Shown here: positions 1 to 7,875 of the stretch, piece by piece
Layout of the letters: every line of letters starts with the position of its first letter
Numbering within the stretch: position 1 is the stretch's first letter
Program-made: the position numbers and the translations under genes
The notes under the pieces: model-generated
Told to the model about the DNA's origin: nothing
What the model saw: the letters and a program-made list of their open reading frames with translations, nothing else
Databases searched by the model: none
Source of the DNA: Agromyces sp. H17E-10
GTDB lineage: Bacteria > Actinomycetota > Actinomycetes > Actinomycetales > Microbacteriaceae
Assembly: GCF_022919715.1 (NCBI RefSeq)
Contig: NZ_CP095042.1
Span: 1,674,001-1,738,000 of the forward strand
Direction: 5' to 3'
DNA length: 64,000 nt

Positions 1-3000
1 GACCGCACGGTACCGGAGCGTGTACTCCCCCGCGGCCGGCGGCACGATCGTGCCCGGCTCGATCGCCACGTCGTCGCCGATCGGCCCCGACGCGGTGATC
101 GCGAGCTCGACCTGACCCGAGTCGTCGCCTGCGATGCCCGACGGCACCGTGTAGTCGGCGCCGACCGTCGCGGTCGCGGCGGGCTCGGGGTCGACCTCGA
201 CGAGCGACGGGGTCGTGTCGTTGCTCTGCAGGGCACGGGCGGCGAGGCGCTTCACCTGCGCTGCCGCGATCGGCTCGCTGAAGATCTTCGCCGACTGGAT
301 GACGCCCTCGAAGGGGTACTCGACCGTACCGGCGGTCGAGATGTCGCCGCCGACGACGAACGAGCGCGCAGCTCCCGTCGGGTTCTGCACCTTGCCGCCG
401 CCGGCTGCGACGGCCGACCCGGCCTCGCGACCGTCGACGAAGACCCGCAGCGCACCCGACGTCGCGTCGTAGGTCGCGAGGACGTGCGACCACCGGTTCG
501 CGGTCACCGCGTTCTCGGCCCGGGCGACGACGTACGTGCCGCCGACCCGCACCCACAGTTCGGGCGAGACCTTACCGGGCTGCGTGCCCGGCAGCATCTC
601 GAGGCCCTGGCCCGAGCTCTGCGTGTTCGAGATCATGTCGCGCTCGGTCGTGATCTGCGGCACCATGACGACCGACTCGATGGCGAAGCCGTCCTCGGTC
701 TTCGCGTAGTCGGCATCGGACCACGGGATGCGCGACCCCTGCGCCGAGTTCGCGGTGAACGTGGCGACCTCGGTGCCGAGCGCGGCGTCGACCGCGATCG
801 GTGCGTTGCCCGCCGTGATCGCGTGCGCCCGCGGCGACCGGTCGACCGGCTTGCCGGCGACGTAGTCGAGGTCGAGCAGGTCGGCGGCGGGCAGCGGCTC
901 GAGGAGCCCGGCCATCGCCGCTGAGCCCTTCGCCGCGGTCACGGTGAAGGTGGCCTGCGACTGCCGGGCGGCCGCGTCGGTGACGACGTAGGCGAGCGTG
1001 TGCGCACCCGTCATCGTCGGCGTGAACGTGTACCGGCCGTCGTCGGTGCGGGTGACCTCGACGACGCCGCCTGCGGGGTCGGTGACCTCGACGGCGACCT
1101 TGACCCGGCCCGAGTTGTCGACCGCCTGCGCGGCGGGGGCGATGTACGGCTGGTCGACGACCGCAGACGCGCCGGGCACTGGCCGATCGGCCCTCACCTG
1201 CGGCGGCGTGGCGTCGATGAGCTTCAGCTCGCGGTTCGCGACGCGGTAGACGTTCTTGTCGCTCAGCGCCGTGCTGTAGATCTCGACCCCCGCGATGCGC
1301 CCGTCGAACGTCGAGTCGTCGAGCGTGCCGTTCGGGTTCGCGTCGCCGCCGATCGCCATGTACTTCGCCGCGGCGTTGGTCGGCTTCACCGGGAACGACA
1401 CGTCCTCGGTGGTCACCGCCTTCGCGCCGTTGACGTAGAGGCGGGCGTCGGTGCCGTCGTACCAGCCGGTCACGTGGTACCAGGTGCCGTACTTCAGTGC
1501 GACTGACGGGCGCGGGCTCGCGTACCAGAAGCCGAGCTCGTAGGTCTCGGCCGAGGCCGTGCGCACCGCCTCGAGGCCGATGCCGCCGCCCTGCATGCCG
1601 CCGAACACGTCGACGTAGCCGCCGACGGGCTTGTCGATCGCGTCGAGCTTGAAGGTCGCGTCGATCGTGAAGCCGTCCTGCAGCTTCGCGTAGTCGGCGT
1701 CGCTCCACAGCGACGTCCTGATCGCGGACGCCGCGCCCTGCTCGCCGATCGCGACCTGCGCGCCGAGGTCGGCGTCGTCGGCCACTCGGGCCGCGGAACC
1801 CGCGGTGAGGGCCCACGCCTTCGGCGAGGCATCCACCGCCTTGCCCTCGGCGAAGCCGACGTCGAGCAGGTCGGCGGTCGGCACCTGCTCGCGCAGGTCG
1901 TCGAACGTCAGCGTCTCGGGGTCGAACGGCGGCTCGGCGGGGCCCGTCGAACCGGTCGTCGTGAAGCGCGCGGTGAGCGCCGTCCCCTCCTTGCCCCACG
2001 CGTTGATCGGGGTGACCCGCACCTCGTACTCGCGCGACGGGCGCAGGTTCCACACCTCGTGGTTGCGGCTCGTCGGCATCGGCAGGTTGTAGAAGCCCGA
2101 CCACTGCAGGAACGTGTTCACCGTCTGCCCCGTCGCGACGTCGACCGTCGTGTAGCGGTACTTGTGCACGATGTCCTGCACGGTGTTCGGGGCGGGCACC
2201 GCCTGCGGGAACGCGACCATGGCCTTGTCCTCGCCGACGCCGTTCACCGTCAGCGCCGAGCCGGCGTTCCACACGGGTGCCTTCGTGAGGCTCGCGCGGT
2301 GCGTGTTGTTGAGCGGGAACCGCTCGTCGTAGCTCTTCGTCGTGTCGACCGAGTCGGCGACGTCCCACGACCAGGTCTGGTCGATCCACTGGTCGGCGAG
2401 CAGGTCGTAGTTCTTGATCGTGACCTTCGAGCCGGTGATCTCGACGACGGCCGTCTGGCGGTTGTTGCCCGCATCGTCGGGCGTCGTGTCGTTCGCGCGG
2501 CTGGTCGGGCTCGTGTTGACCACGCCCGACTCGAACTCGTAGTACGCGAGCGGCGGCGCGTTCACGGTCGTGAAGCCCTTGCCCGACTTGTCGCCGGCCC
2601 GGTTCTCCTGACCCTGCCAGACCGACGTCGGGATGTTCTGCGGAGTGTGGATGTGCCCGCCCCAGACGACCGCCTGCGGGAAGTCGTCGAACACCGACTG
2701 CAGCGTGTTGCCGCAGCCGCTCGACAGGCCCGTGCCGTACCACTCGTTCGAGACGTAGTGGGTGCACTGCAGCGGGTGGTGCACGAGCACCATGACGGGC
2801 TTGGTCGGGTCCTCGGCCGTTGCGGCCGCGAGCCGCTGCTGCAGCCACGAGGCGGCGTAGGCGTAGTTGCCCGAGCTCGCCGATGACGGCTTGCCCGTCA
2901 CGGGGTCGAGCGTGCCGGCGCCCGGCGAGACGGTGATGAAGTGGTAGCCGTTGATCGTGTAGTCGGCGTTCGGCTTCTGTCCGCCGGTCGCCTGCGTGAA

Positions 3001-3891
3001 CAGGTCGTACGACGAGATCGCGTTGACGTCGTGGTTGCCGAGCGAGGCGACGAGGTCGATGCCGAGGTCGGCCTTGGAGTCGATCGTCGACTTGAGCCCG
3101 GCGTATTCGCTCGCCGTCGCGGAGTTCGTGAGGTCGCCCACGAAGAGGGCGGTGCCGACGTTCTCGGCCGCCCAGAAGTCGTAGGCCTCGGCGAGCTCGC
3201 TCCAGTTGTCGTGGATGTCGCCGATCGCGGCGAACCGGATGTCGGGCTCGCCCGCGGCGGTCGCGGTGGCCGCGCCGGTCGTGCCGGTTGCCGTCGCCGC
3301 CGGGTCCGTCGGTGCGGTGGCGGATGCCTCGGCGTCGGGTCGGCCGGCGGCCGAAGCGTCCGTGGCCGACGGCGCAGCGGCATCCTCGGCGGCCGCTCCC
3401 CCGGTGACGACGACGGTGCGCGTCTCCTCGGTGATGCCGCCGTCGGCGTCGGTGACGGTGAAGGCGACCGTGTACTCGCCGGCGATGGCGGGCACGAAGC
3501 GGTAGGCGCCGTCGTCACCGGGGGTGACCGCGGCGACGACGCCGTCGGGGCTCTCGACCGTGACGACGAGGTCGCCGACCGAGCCGGTGCCACCCGTGAA
3601 GGCGACGGTGTCACCGACGTTCGCGGTGGCCGGGCCGGTGATGGCGGCGGTCGTCGACGTACCCACCGACGGGGTGCTCGACGACGAGGTGTCGCCGGCC
3701 GGTGCGGTGGCGGCCCGCGCGGTGGCGGCCGGCGCGGTGGCGGGCCGCGCGGTGAACGCCTGGGCCGGCACCGCGGCGAGGCCGGTGAGCAGGAGCGTCG
3801 CCGCGGCGACGGAGGTGACCATGAGGGCCGGGCGATGCCGGGATCGGCGAGGCACGGCGGATTCGGACGGGGGAACGACAGGGTGCGACAC
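1..3891 (-). CDS. Secreted multidomain metallophosphoesterase (C-terminus beyond the window)
   Basis: The frame is open from a GTG at 3891 (AAGGAC ribosome site just upstream) to the window edge, giving at least 1297 residues. A basic N-terminus and hydrophobic stretch (about residues 24-45) look like an export signal. A Pro/Ala/Thr linker and one Ig/PKD-like domain (about 72-160) follow. The calcineurin-type phosphoesterase core has GDIHDN (about 224-229), a GDLTN block, GNHD (285-288), a VHHP block and GGHIH (411-415), which are the expected metal ligands. After it come an FN3-like module (about 570-645), a LamG-like domain (about 670-880), an Ig-like domain (about 895-990), a second LamG-like domain (about 995-1215) and the start of another Ig-like domain. 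LamG modules usually bind glycans, so I infer an exported phosphatase or nuclease anchored to polysaccharide. The substrate is unknown. Confidence 0.85.
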   Translation of the reverse strand, partial: MSHPVVPPSESAVPRRSRHRPALMVTSVAAATLLLTGLAAVPAQAFTARPATAPAATARAATAPAGDTSSSSTPSVGTSTTAAITGPATANVGDTVAFTGGTGSVGDLVVTVESPDGVVAAVTPGDDGAYRFVPAIAGEYTVAFTVTDADGGITEETRTVVVTGGAAAEDAAAPSATDASAAGRPDAEASATAPTDPAATATGTTGAATATAAGEPDIRFAAIGDIHDNWSELAEAYDFWAAENVGTALFVGDLTNSATASEYAGLKSTIDSKADLGIDLVASLGNHDVNAISSYDLFTQATGGQKPNADYTINGYHFITVSPGAGTLDPVTGKPSSASSGNYAYAASWLQQRLAAATAEDPTKPVMVLVHHPLQCTHYVSNEWYGTGLSSGCGNTLQSVFDDFPQAVVWGGHIHTPQNIPTSVWQGQENRAGDKSGKGFTTVNAPPLAYYEFESGVVNTSPTSRANDTTPDDAGNNRQTAVVEITGSKVTIKNYDLLADQWIDQTWSWDVADSVDTTKSYDERFPLNNTHRASLTKAPVWNAGSALTVNGVGEDKAMVAFPQAVPAPNTVQDIVHKYRYTTVDVATGQTVNTFLQWSGFYNLPMPTSRNHEVWNLRPSREYEVRVTPINAWGKEGTALTARFTTTGSTGPAEPPFDPETLTFDDLREQVPTADLLDVGFAEGKAVDASPKAWALTAGSAARVADDADLGAQVAIGEQGAASAIRTSLWSDADYAKLQDGFTIDATFKLDAIDKPVGGYVDVFGGMQGGGIGLEAVRTASAETYELGFWYASPRPSVALKYGTWYHVTGWYDGTDARLYVNGAKAVTTEDVSFPVKPTNAAAKYMAIGGDANPNGTLDDSTFDGRIAGVEIYSTALSDKNVYRVANRELKLIDATPPQVRADRPVPGASAVVDQPYIAPAAQAVDNSGRVKVAVEVTDPAGGVVEVTRTDDGRYTFTPTMTGAHTLAYVVTDAAARQSQATFTVTAAKGSAAMAGLLEPLPAADLLDLDYVAGKPVDRSPRAHAITAGNAPIAVDAALGTEVATFTANSAQGSRIPWSDADYAKTEDGFAIESVVMVPQITTERDMISNTQSSGQGLEMLPGTQPGKVSPELWVRVGGTYVVARAENAVTANRWSHVLATYDATSGALRVFVDGREAGSAVAAGGGKVQNPTGAARSFVVGGDISTAGTVEYPFEGVIQSAKIFSEPIAAAQVKRLAARALQSNDTTPSLVEVDPEPAATATVGADYTVPSGIAGDDSGQVELAITASGPIGDDVAIEPGTIVPPAAGEYTLRYRAV

Positions 3892-4072
3892 GGTACGTCC
3901 TTCGGATGACAGGAGCCGGAACGCTGCCACGAAATCGAGCGAAGGTGGCCACCGGGTGAACGCGACGGGACGACACGGCGGCGGAATCGCGAGTCGGCGC
4001 GGATTCGTCGGCCCGCTGCGCACAGTGGGTGCGGGAGCGGTTTCGGCGCGGGAGGGTTCGGCGCGGGTCGCG

Positions 4073-4801
4073 TCAGCCCGCGTCGGGCAGTTCCGCGGTG
4101 CCCGCGGCCTGGGCCTCGAACGAGATGGTGTGCGGCAGGTAGCGGTCTTCGCCGCACTCGACCGGGCGGCCGTTCGCGGCATAGGTCTCCCGCCGCACCT
4201 GCAGCATCGGGCTCGAACGGCGGACGCCGAGCAGCCGCGCGTCCTCGCTCGACGCGGCGACCGCCTCGATGCGGTGGTTTCCGTGGGTGATCACGATGCC
4301 CGCGTCGGCGAGCAACCGGGTGGTCGAGTGCGCGTCGTCGGGCATGCGCTCGACGTGCGGCAGCACCCACGGTGCCCAGGTCGACCGCTCGACCATGACG
4401 TCGCGACCCTCGAGCGTGCGCACGCGCACCATGGCCAGCACCTGGTCGCCGGTGCCGATGCCGAGCAGGCGCGCCTCGCGTGGCGTCGCCCGGCGCACCT
4501 CACGGCGGACGACGCGGCCACCCGACTCGCGACCGCGGGCCTCGGCCCACTGCGTGAACGAGCGCATCCGGTCGAACCCCTGCGTCGTCGCCGCCTGCAC
4601 GAACCAGCCGGCTCCCCGTCGAGATTCGACGAGCCCCTGCCGGGCGAGCGCGGCGAGCGCGCTGCGCACGACGCTGCGCGAGACCGCGTGCGATGCGGCG
4701 AGGTCGAGCTCGCTCGGCAGCCGGGACCCGGCGGGCAGTTCACCCGAGGTGATCTGCCGCCGCAGTTCGCGGGCCAGATCGCGCTCGTGGGCGGCGGTCA
4801 T
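4073..4801 (-). CDS. GntR/HutC-family regulator (wHTH plus UTRA domain)
   Basis: This is a 242-residue protein. The N-terminal winged helix (about residues 5-68) contains SGELPAGSRLPSELDLA and SRSVVRSALAALARQGLVES, typical of GntR. The C-terminal part (about 90-235), with an LGIGTGDQVLAMVRVR start and the PVECGEDRYLP strand near the end, fits the UTRA ligand-binding fold of HutC-type regulators. The start is the ATG whose last bases overlap the stop of the upstream methyltransferase (ATGA), so the two are probably translationally coupled. The ligand is not evident. Membership of GntR/HutC is clear; the regulated genes are not. Confidence 0.88.
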   Translation of the reverse strand: MTAAHERDLARELRRQITSGELPAGSRLPSELDLAASHAVSRSVVRSALAALARQGLVESRRGAGWFVQAATTQGFDRMRSFTQWAEARGRESGGRVVRREVRRATPREARLLGIGTGDQVLAMVRVRTLEGRDVMVERSTWAPWVLPHVERMPDDAHSTTRLLADAGIVITHGNHRIEAVAASSEDARLLGVRRSSPMLQVRRETYAANGRPVECGEDRYLPHTISFEAQAAGTAELPDAG

Positions 4802-5685
4802 TCGAACTCGACGCCCGCGACCTCGGCGAAGCGGCCGCGCATGACGGCGATCGCGTCGGGATGCTCGTCGACGAGCACGAACCGGCGGCCGAGCGTCGCG
4901 GCGACCGCGCCCGTCGTGCCCGAGCCGGCGAAGAAGTCGAGCACCCAGTCGCCCTCGCGGGTCGACGCCTGCACGATACGGCGCAGGATCCCTTCGGGCT
5001 TCTGCGTCGGATAACCCGTCTTCTCGCGCCCGGTCGGCGAGACGATCGTGTGCCACCAGACGTCGGTGGGCAGCTTGCCGAGCTCGGCCTTCTCGGGGGT
5101 GACGAGCCCCGGCGCCATGTACGGCTCGCGGTCGACCGCGGTCGAGTCGAACCAGTACGTCTCGGGGTTCTTGACGTAGACGAGGATCGTGTCGTGCTTC
5201 GTCGGCCAGCGCCGCTTCGACTTGGCGCCGTAGTCGTACGCCCAGATCAGTTCGTTGAGGAAGCACTCGCGCCCGAACAGCGCGTCGAGCAGCACCTTCG
5301 CGTAGTGCGCCTCGCGGTAGTCGAGGTGCAGGTACAGGGTGCCGTCGTCGGCGAGCAGCCGCCACGCCTCGACGAGCCTCGGCTCGAGGAACGCCCAGTA
5401 GTCGTCGAAGCGGTCGTCGTAGCGCAGCAGGTCACCGCGGATGCGCTCGTACCGCTTGCCCGCGAAGCCGGTGATCGTACCGATTCCGGTTTCCGTGGCG
5501 GATGCCTCGCGGTCGGCGTCATCCGTCTCGACCTGCCGCACGTGGCGGAGCGCCTGCCGCGCCTGCACGCGCCCGGTGTTGAAGGGCGGGTCGAGGTAGA
5601 TGAGCGTGAACCGGCCGTCGGGCAGGGTGGGCAGCACGGCGAGGTTGTCCGCATGGATGATGCGGTCTGGTTCGTCGGGGGCCAC
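4798..5685 (-). CDS. DNA adenine-N6/cytosine-N4 methyltransferase (beta class, no restriction partner seen)
   Basis: This 295-residue protein transfers a methyl group from S-adenosylmethionine to an exocyclic amine in DNA. The catalytic motif IV is DPPFNTG (about residues 32-38) and the SAM-binding motif is FAGSGTTGAVAA (about 252-263). Motif IV before motif I, with a target-recognition stretch between, is the beta-class order. The GTG start at 5685 gives VAPDEPDRIIHADN, a usual beginning for the family. A longer reading upstream has no family resemblance. No endonuclease gene lies nearby, so it looks like an orphan methyltransferase. It overlaps the GntR regulator by 4 bases. The recognition sequence cannot be read from the protein. 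Confidence 0.88.
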   Translation of the reverse strand: MAPDEPDRIIHADNLAVLPTLPDGRFTLIYLDPPFNTGRVQARQALRHVRQVETDDADREASATETGIGTITGFAGKRYERIRGDLLRYDDRFDDYWAFLEPRLVEAWRLLADDGTLYLHLDYREAHYAKVLLDALFGRECFLNELIWAYDYGAKSKRRWPTKHDTILVYVKNPETYWFDSTAVDREPYMAPGLVTPEKAELGKLPTDVWWHTIVSPTGREKTGYPTQKPEGILRRIVQASTREGDWVLDFFAGSGTTGAVAATLGRRFVLVDEHPDAIAVMRGRFAEVAGVEFE

Positions 5686-5708
5686 GCGCTCCAGTCTGCC
5701 GCAGGAGG

Positions 5709-5745
5709 CGGGTTGAGGAGCGACGCAGGAGCGTCTCGAAACCCG
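5709..5745 (-). repeat. REP-like palindromic element, copy A1 (reverse orientation)
   Basis: It reads CGGGTTGAGGAGCGACGC and ends in CGTCTCGAAACCCG, which is the reverse complement of the element family seen at 5760, 10090, 13536 and 14252. It faces copy A2 across 14 bases, so the pair could fold into one long hairpin between the methyltransferase and the amidohydrolase. Confidence 0.75.
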
Positions 5746-5759
5746 AAGTCGTGTGCTCA

Positions 5760-5796
5760 CGGGTTTCGAGACGGCGCTGGCGCGCCTCCTCAACCC
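5760..5796 (+). repeat. REP-like palindromic element, copy A2 (supplies amidohydrolase stop)
   Basis: This copy starts CGGGTTTCGAGACGGCGC and ends CGCCTCCTCAACCC. The bases TCA at 5790-5792 inside it are the stop codon of the amidohydrolase on the other strand, so the last residues of that protein are written by the repeat. With copy A1 it forms a head-to-head pair. Confidence 0.75.
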
Positions 5797-7520
5797 ACTT
5801 CGTGCGCGTGCGCGTCGCCGACCTCGCGGCCCGTTGCCGGGTCGGATGCCGCAGCCGAACCGACGACATCGGCGACCGCGCCCCGCGAGTGCACCACGCG
5901 CCCGCCGACCATCGTGATTTCGGCGTGCTCGCCCAGCAGGCCCATCGGGTCGTGCTCGTGCGCGTACAGGTCGCCCGACCAGACGACGAGGTCGGCATCC
6001 ATGCCCGGCGCGAGCCGGCCGCGTCGGTCGTCGAGGTGCCAAGCCTTCGCCCCGTGCACGGTGTAGGCCTCGAGCGAACGGTCGAGACCGACGCGTTCGG
6101 CCGCGGTCCAGGCATCCGTGCCGTCGATCGCGGCGCGCGTCGCGGCCGAGAACAGCCCGACCAACGGGTCCATCTCGCCGACCTGCCAGTCGCTTGAGAA
6201 CGCGACGGTCGCGCCCGAGTCGAGGAGGCTCCTGAACCGCCACGCGCGGCTCCAGCGCTCCTCGCCGACGTTCTCCATCCAGGTGCCGGCGACGAGGTCG
6301 GGCGAGCAGTGGCGCGGCTGCATCGCCGCGGTGACGCCGAGCTCGGCGAACCGCGGCAGGTCGTCGGGATGCAGGCACTCGACGTGCACGACCCCGTGGC
6401 GCCGGTCGACCGTGCCGTTCACCCGCTGCGCGTGCTCGATCGCGTCGAGCGCGAGCCGGATGCCGCCGTCGCCCGTCGCGTGCGTGTGGGTCTGCAGGCC
6501 GAGCCGATCGAGTTCGGTGACGACGTCGACGAGCTCGCGTCCGCCGTTGCCCGCGTAGCTCGGGCGCCCGCGCCGGCCGGGACGGTTCGCGTAGTCGTCG
6601 AGCATGAGTGCGGTGTGCGGCTCGATGACGTCGTCGGAGTAGAGCTTGATCGGTCCGAGCCTGAGCAGCCCCGCGGCATCCGCGTGCGCCGCCGCATCGT
6701 CGATCGTGTCGCGCAGCGCCCGCCGGAACTCGCCGTCGGCGCCCACCGGGTGGAAGAGCGCCGCGATCACCCGCGAGCTCAGCACGCCCTCGGCGAGCGC
6801 CCGCTCGAAGAGCGGCAGCTCGGCGAGCGGCACCTGCGGCTCGACGACGGTCGTGATGCCGAGCGCCGTCGCCATGCGCATGCTCGACTGGAGCTTGCGG
6901 TACCGGCGTTCGGGTGAGTACATCGGGATGTCGCGCTGCAGTGCCGCGAGCCCCGCGACGGTCATCGCGCTCGTGTAGAAGTCGGTCACCCAGCCGGTCG
7001 CCGTACCGTCGGCGTCGCGCTCGGCGCTGCCCCACGCGATCTCGCCGCCGCCCGAGACGCCGAGCACGTCGAGCGCACGGGCGTCGAGCCAGACCGAGTG
7101 CTGGTCGTAGGTCGTCACGAATATCGGCCGTCCGTGCGGGTCGAGCCCGGCGAGGTCGCGCGCGTTCGGCCGGCGGTTCTCGACGATCGCGTAGACGGCG
7201 TTCTCGGCGCAGATCCACGGCAGGTCGGGGCGGGCCGTGGCGAACGCGGCGATGCGCCGCCGCACTTCGGCGAGGGTGTGCGCGCCCTCGAGCGAGACCG
7301 CGTCCTCGTCGAAGCCGAGCAGCAGGTGGTTGTGGCTGTCGATCACCCCGGGCGTCACGAGCCGCCCGTCGGCCTCGACCGTGCGGCGCGCAGCCGGGGC
7401 CCCGGCCGCCGGGCCGACGTACGCGATGCGATCGCCCGAGACGCCGATCGCCTCGGCCCACGGCTGCGCGGGGTCGAAGGTGCGCACGCGGGCGCCGGTG
7501 ATGAGGAGGTCGAGGGTCAT
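5790..7520 (-). CDS. Amidohydrolase (amidohydrolase-3/YtcJ-like), module A
   Basis: This is a 576-residue metal-dependent hydrolase of the amidohydrolase-3 group. The N-terminal beta-sandwich strand LLITGARVRTFDP leads into the barrel with the HxH metal pair in DSHNHLLLG (His63 and His65). Later family signatures are the IKLYSDDVIE block, HTHATGDGG, HVECLHPDD and FSSDWQVGEMDPL, and the C-terminal sandwich returns with PGMDADLVVWSGD. The ATG at 7520 (MTLDLLITG) was chosen because the sandwich starts there; the 32 codons upstream look untranslated. It has no signal peptide, so it is cytoplasmic. It shares its direction with the APC permease upstream and resembles the amidohydrolase of module B (61594-63246). 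The substrate is likely an amide, lactam or N-acyl compound, which is inference. Confidence 0.88.
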   Translation of the reverse strand: MTLDLLITGARVRTFDPAQPWAEAIGVSGDRIAYVGPAAGAPAARRTVEADGRLVTPGVIDSHNHLLLGFDEDAVSLEGAHTLAEVRRRIAAFATARPDLPWICAENAVYAIVENRRPNARDLAGLDPHGRPIFVTTYDQHSVWLDARALDVLGVSGGGEIAWGSAERDADGTATGWVTDFYTSAMTVAGLAALQRDIPMYSPERRYRKLQSSMRMATALGITTVVEPQVPLAELPLFERALAEGVLSSRVIAALFHPVGADGEFRRALRDTIDDAAAHADAAGLLRLGPIKLYSDDVIEPHTALMLDDYANRPGRRGRPSYAGNGGRELVDVVTELDRLGLQTHTHATGDGGIRLALDAIEHAQRVNGTVDRRHGVVHVECLHPDDLPRFAELGVTAAMQPRHCSPDLVAGTWMENVGEERWSRAWRFRSLLDSGATVAFSSDWQVGEMDPLVGLFSAATRAAIDGTDAWTAAERVGLDRSLEAYTVHGAKAWHLDDRRGRLAPGMDADLVVWSGDLYAHEHDPMGLLGEHAEITMVGGRVVHSRGAVADVVGSAAASDPATGREVGDAHAHEVG

Positions 7521-7627
7521 GGTGCTGGCTTTCTGCGGTTCGTGCGCTTCGGGGTGATCCGGGGAGCGCTGTGGTGCTGAGGAGATCTTGCCTGGCGAAT
7601 CCGGCGGGAGGTTCACTCGGCGGACGG

Positions 7628-7685
7628 TGTGGTCATGTGGTCATGTGGTCGACCCGGGTGTGGTCATGTGGTCATGTGGTCGACC
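7628..7685. repeat. Two perfect 27-base direct repeats made of TGTGGTC/TGGTCATG units
   Basis: The copies are 7628-7654 and 7659-7685, identical over 27 bases and offset by 31 bases. Each contains three TGGTC half-sites (TGTGGTCATGTGGTCATG, then TGGTCGACC). They lie upstream of the amidohydrolase start. The half-site matches half of the GntR/FadR-type operator at 33143-33182. A role as a regulator binding array is inference. Confidence 0.6.
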
Positions 7686-7830
7686 GCTGCGGGGTGCTGC
7701 TCCCCTGGTGGGCCACCGGTCCGGGGATGGAGGGCGTCCACCTCGCGGCGACAGGCCGCGGCGCCTGCCGTGCACCGCCGGTGCCGGCGCCCGGCCGGAT
7801 CACGAGCATGCCGCGGTCCGGCCGGGGATT

Positions 7831-7874
7831 CGGCAGAGCCGGCCCGGGCAGCCCGGGCGGTCCGGCCGCTGCCG
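7831..7874 (-). terminator. Putative rho-independent-type hairpin after the module A permease
   Basis: Arms CGGCAG-A-GCCGG (7831-7842) and CCGGCCGCTGCCG (7862-7874) pair with a small bulge. The loop holds two GCCCGGGC palindromes. It begins two bases past the permease stop. No T-run follows, as is usual in this G+C range. Confidence 0.5.
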
Positions 7875-7875
7875 A

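Larger units (their letters stand above)
7521..7875. other. 355-base gap between permease and amidohydrolase
   Basis: I see no credible gene on either strand; the open frames here are arginine- and glycine-rich readings of G+C-rich DNA. The gap holds a terminator-like hairpin after the permease (7831-7874) and a pair of 27-base direct repeats (7628-7685) built from TGTGGTC units. The last 60 bases before the amidohydrolase presumably hold its promoter, but no clear -35/-10 pair stands out. Confidence 0.6.

Noticed and set aside
572..2848. Open frame of 758 codons inside the metallophosphoesterase region, same strand but shifted
   Set aside because: It lacks motifs and is low-complexity (R, G, H). 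The true frame from 3891 carries GDIHDN, GNHD and GGHIH and stays open to the edge.
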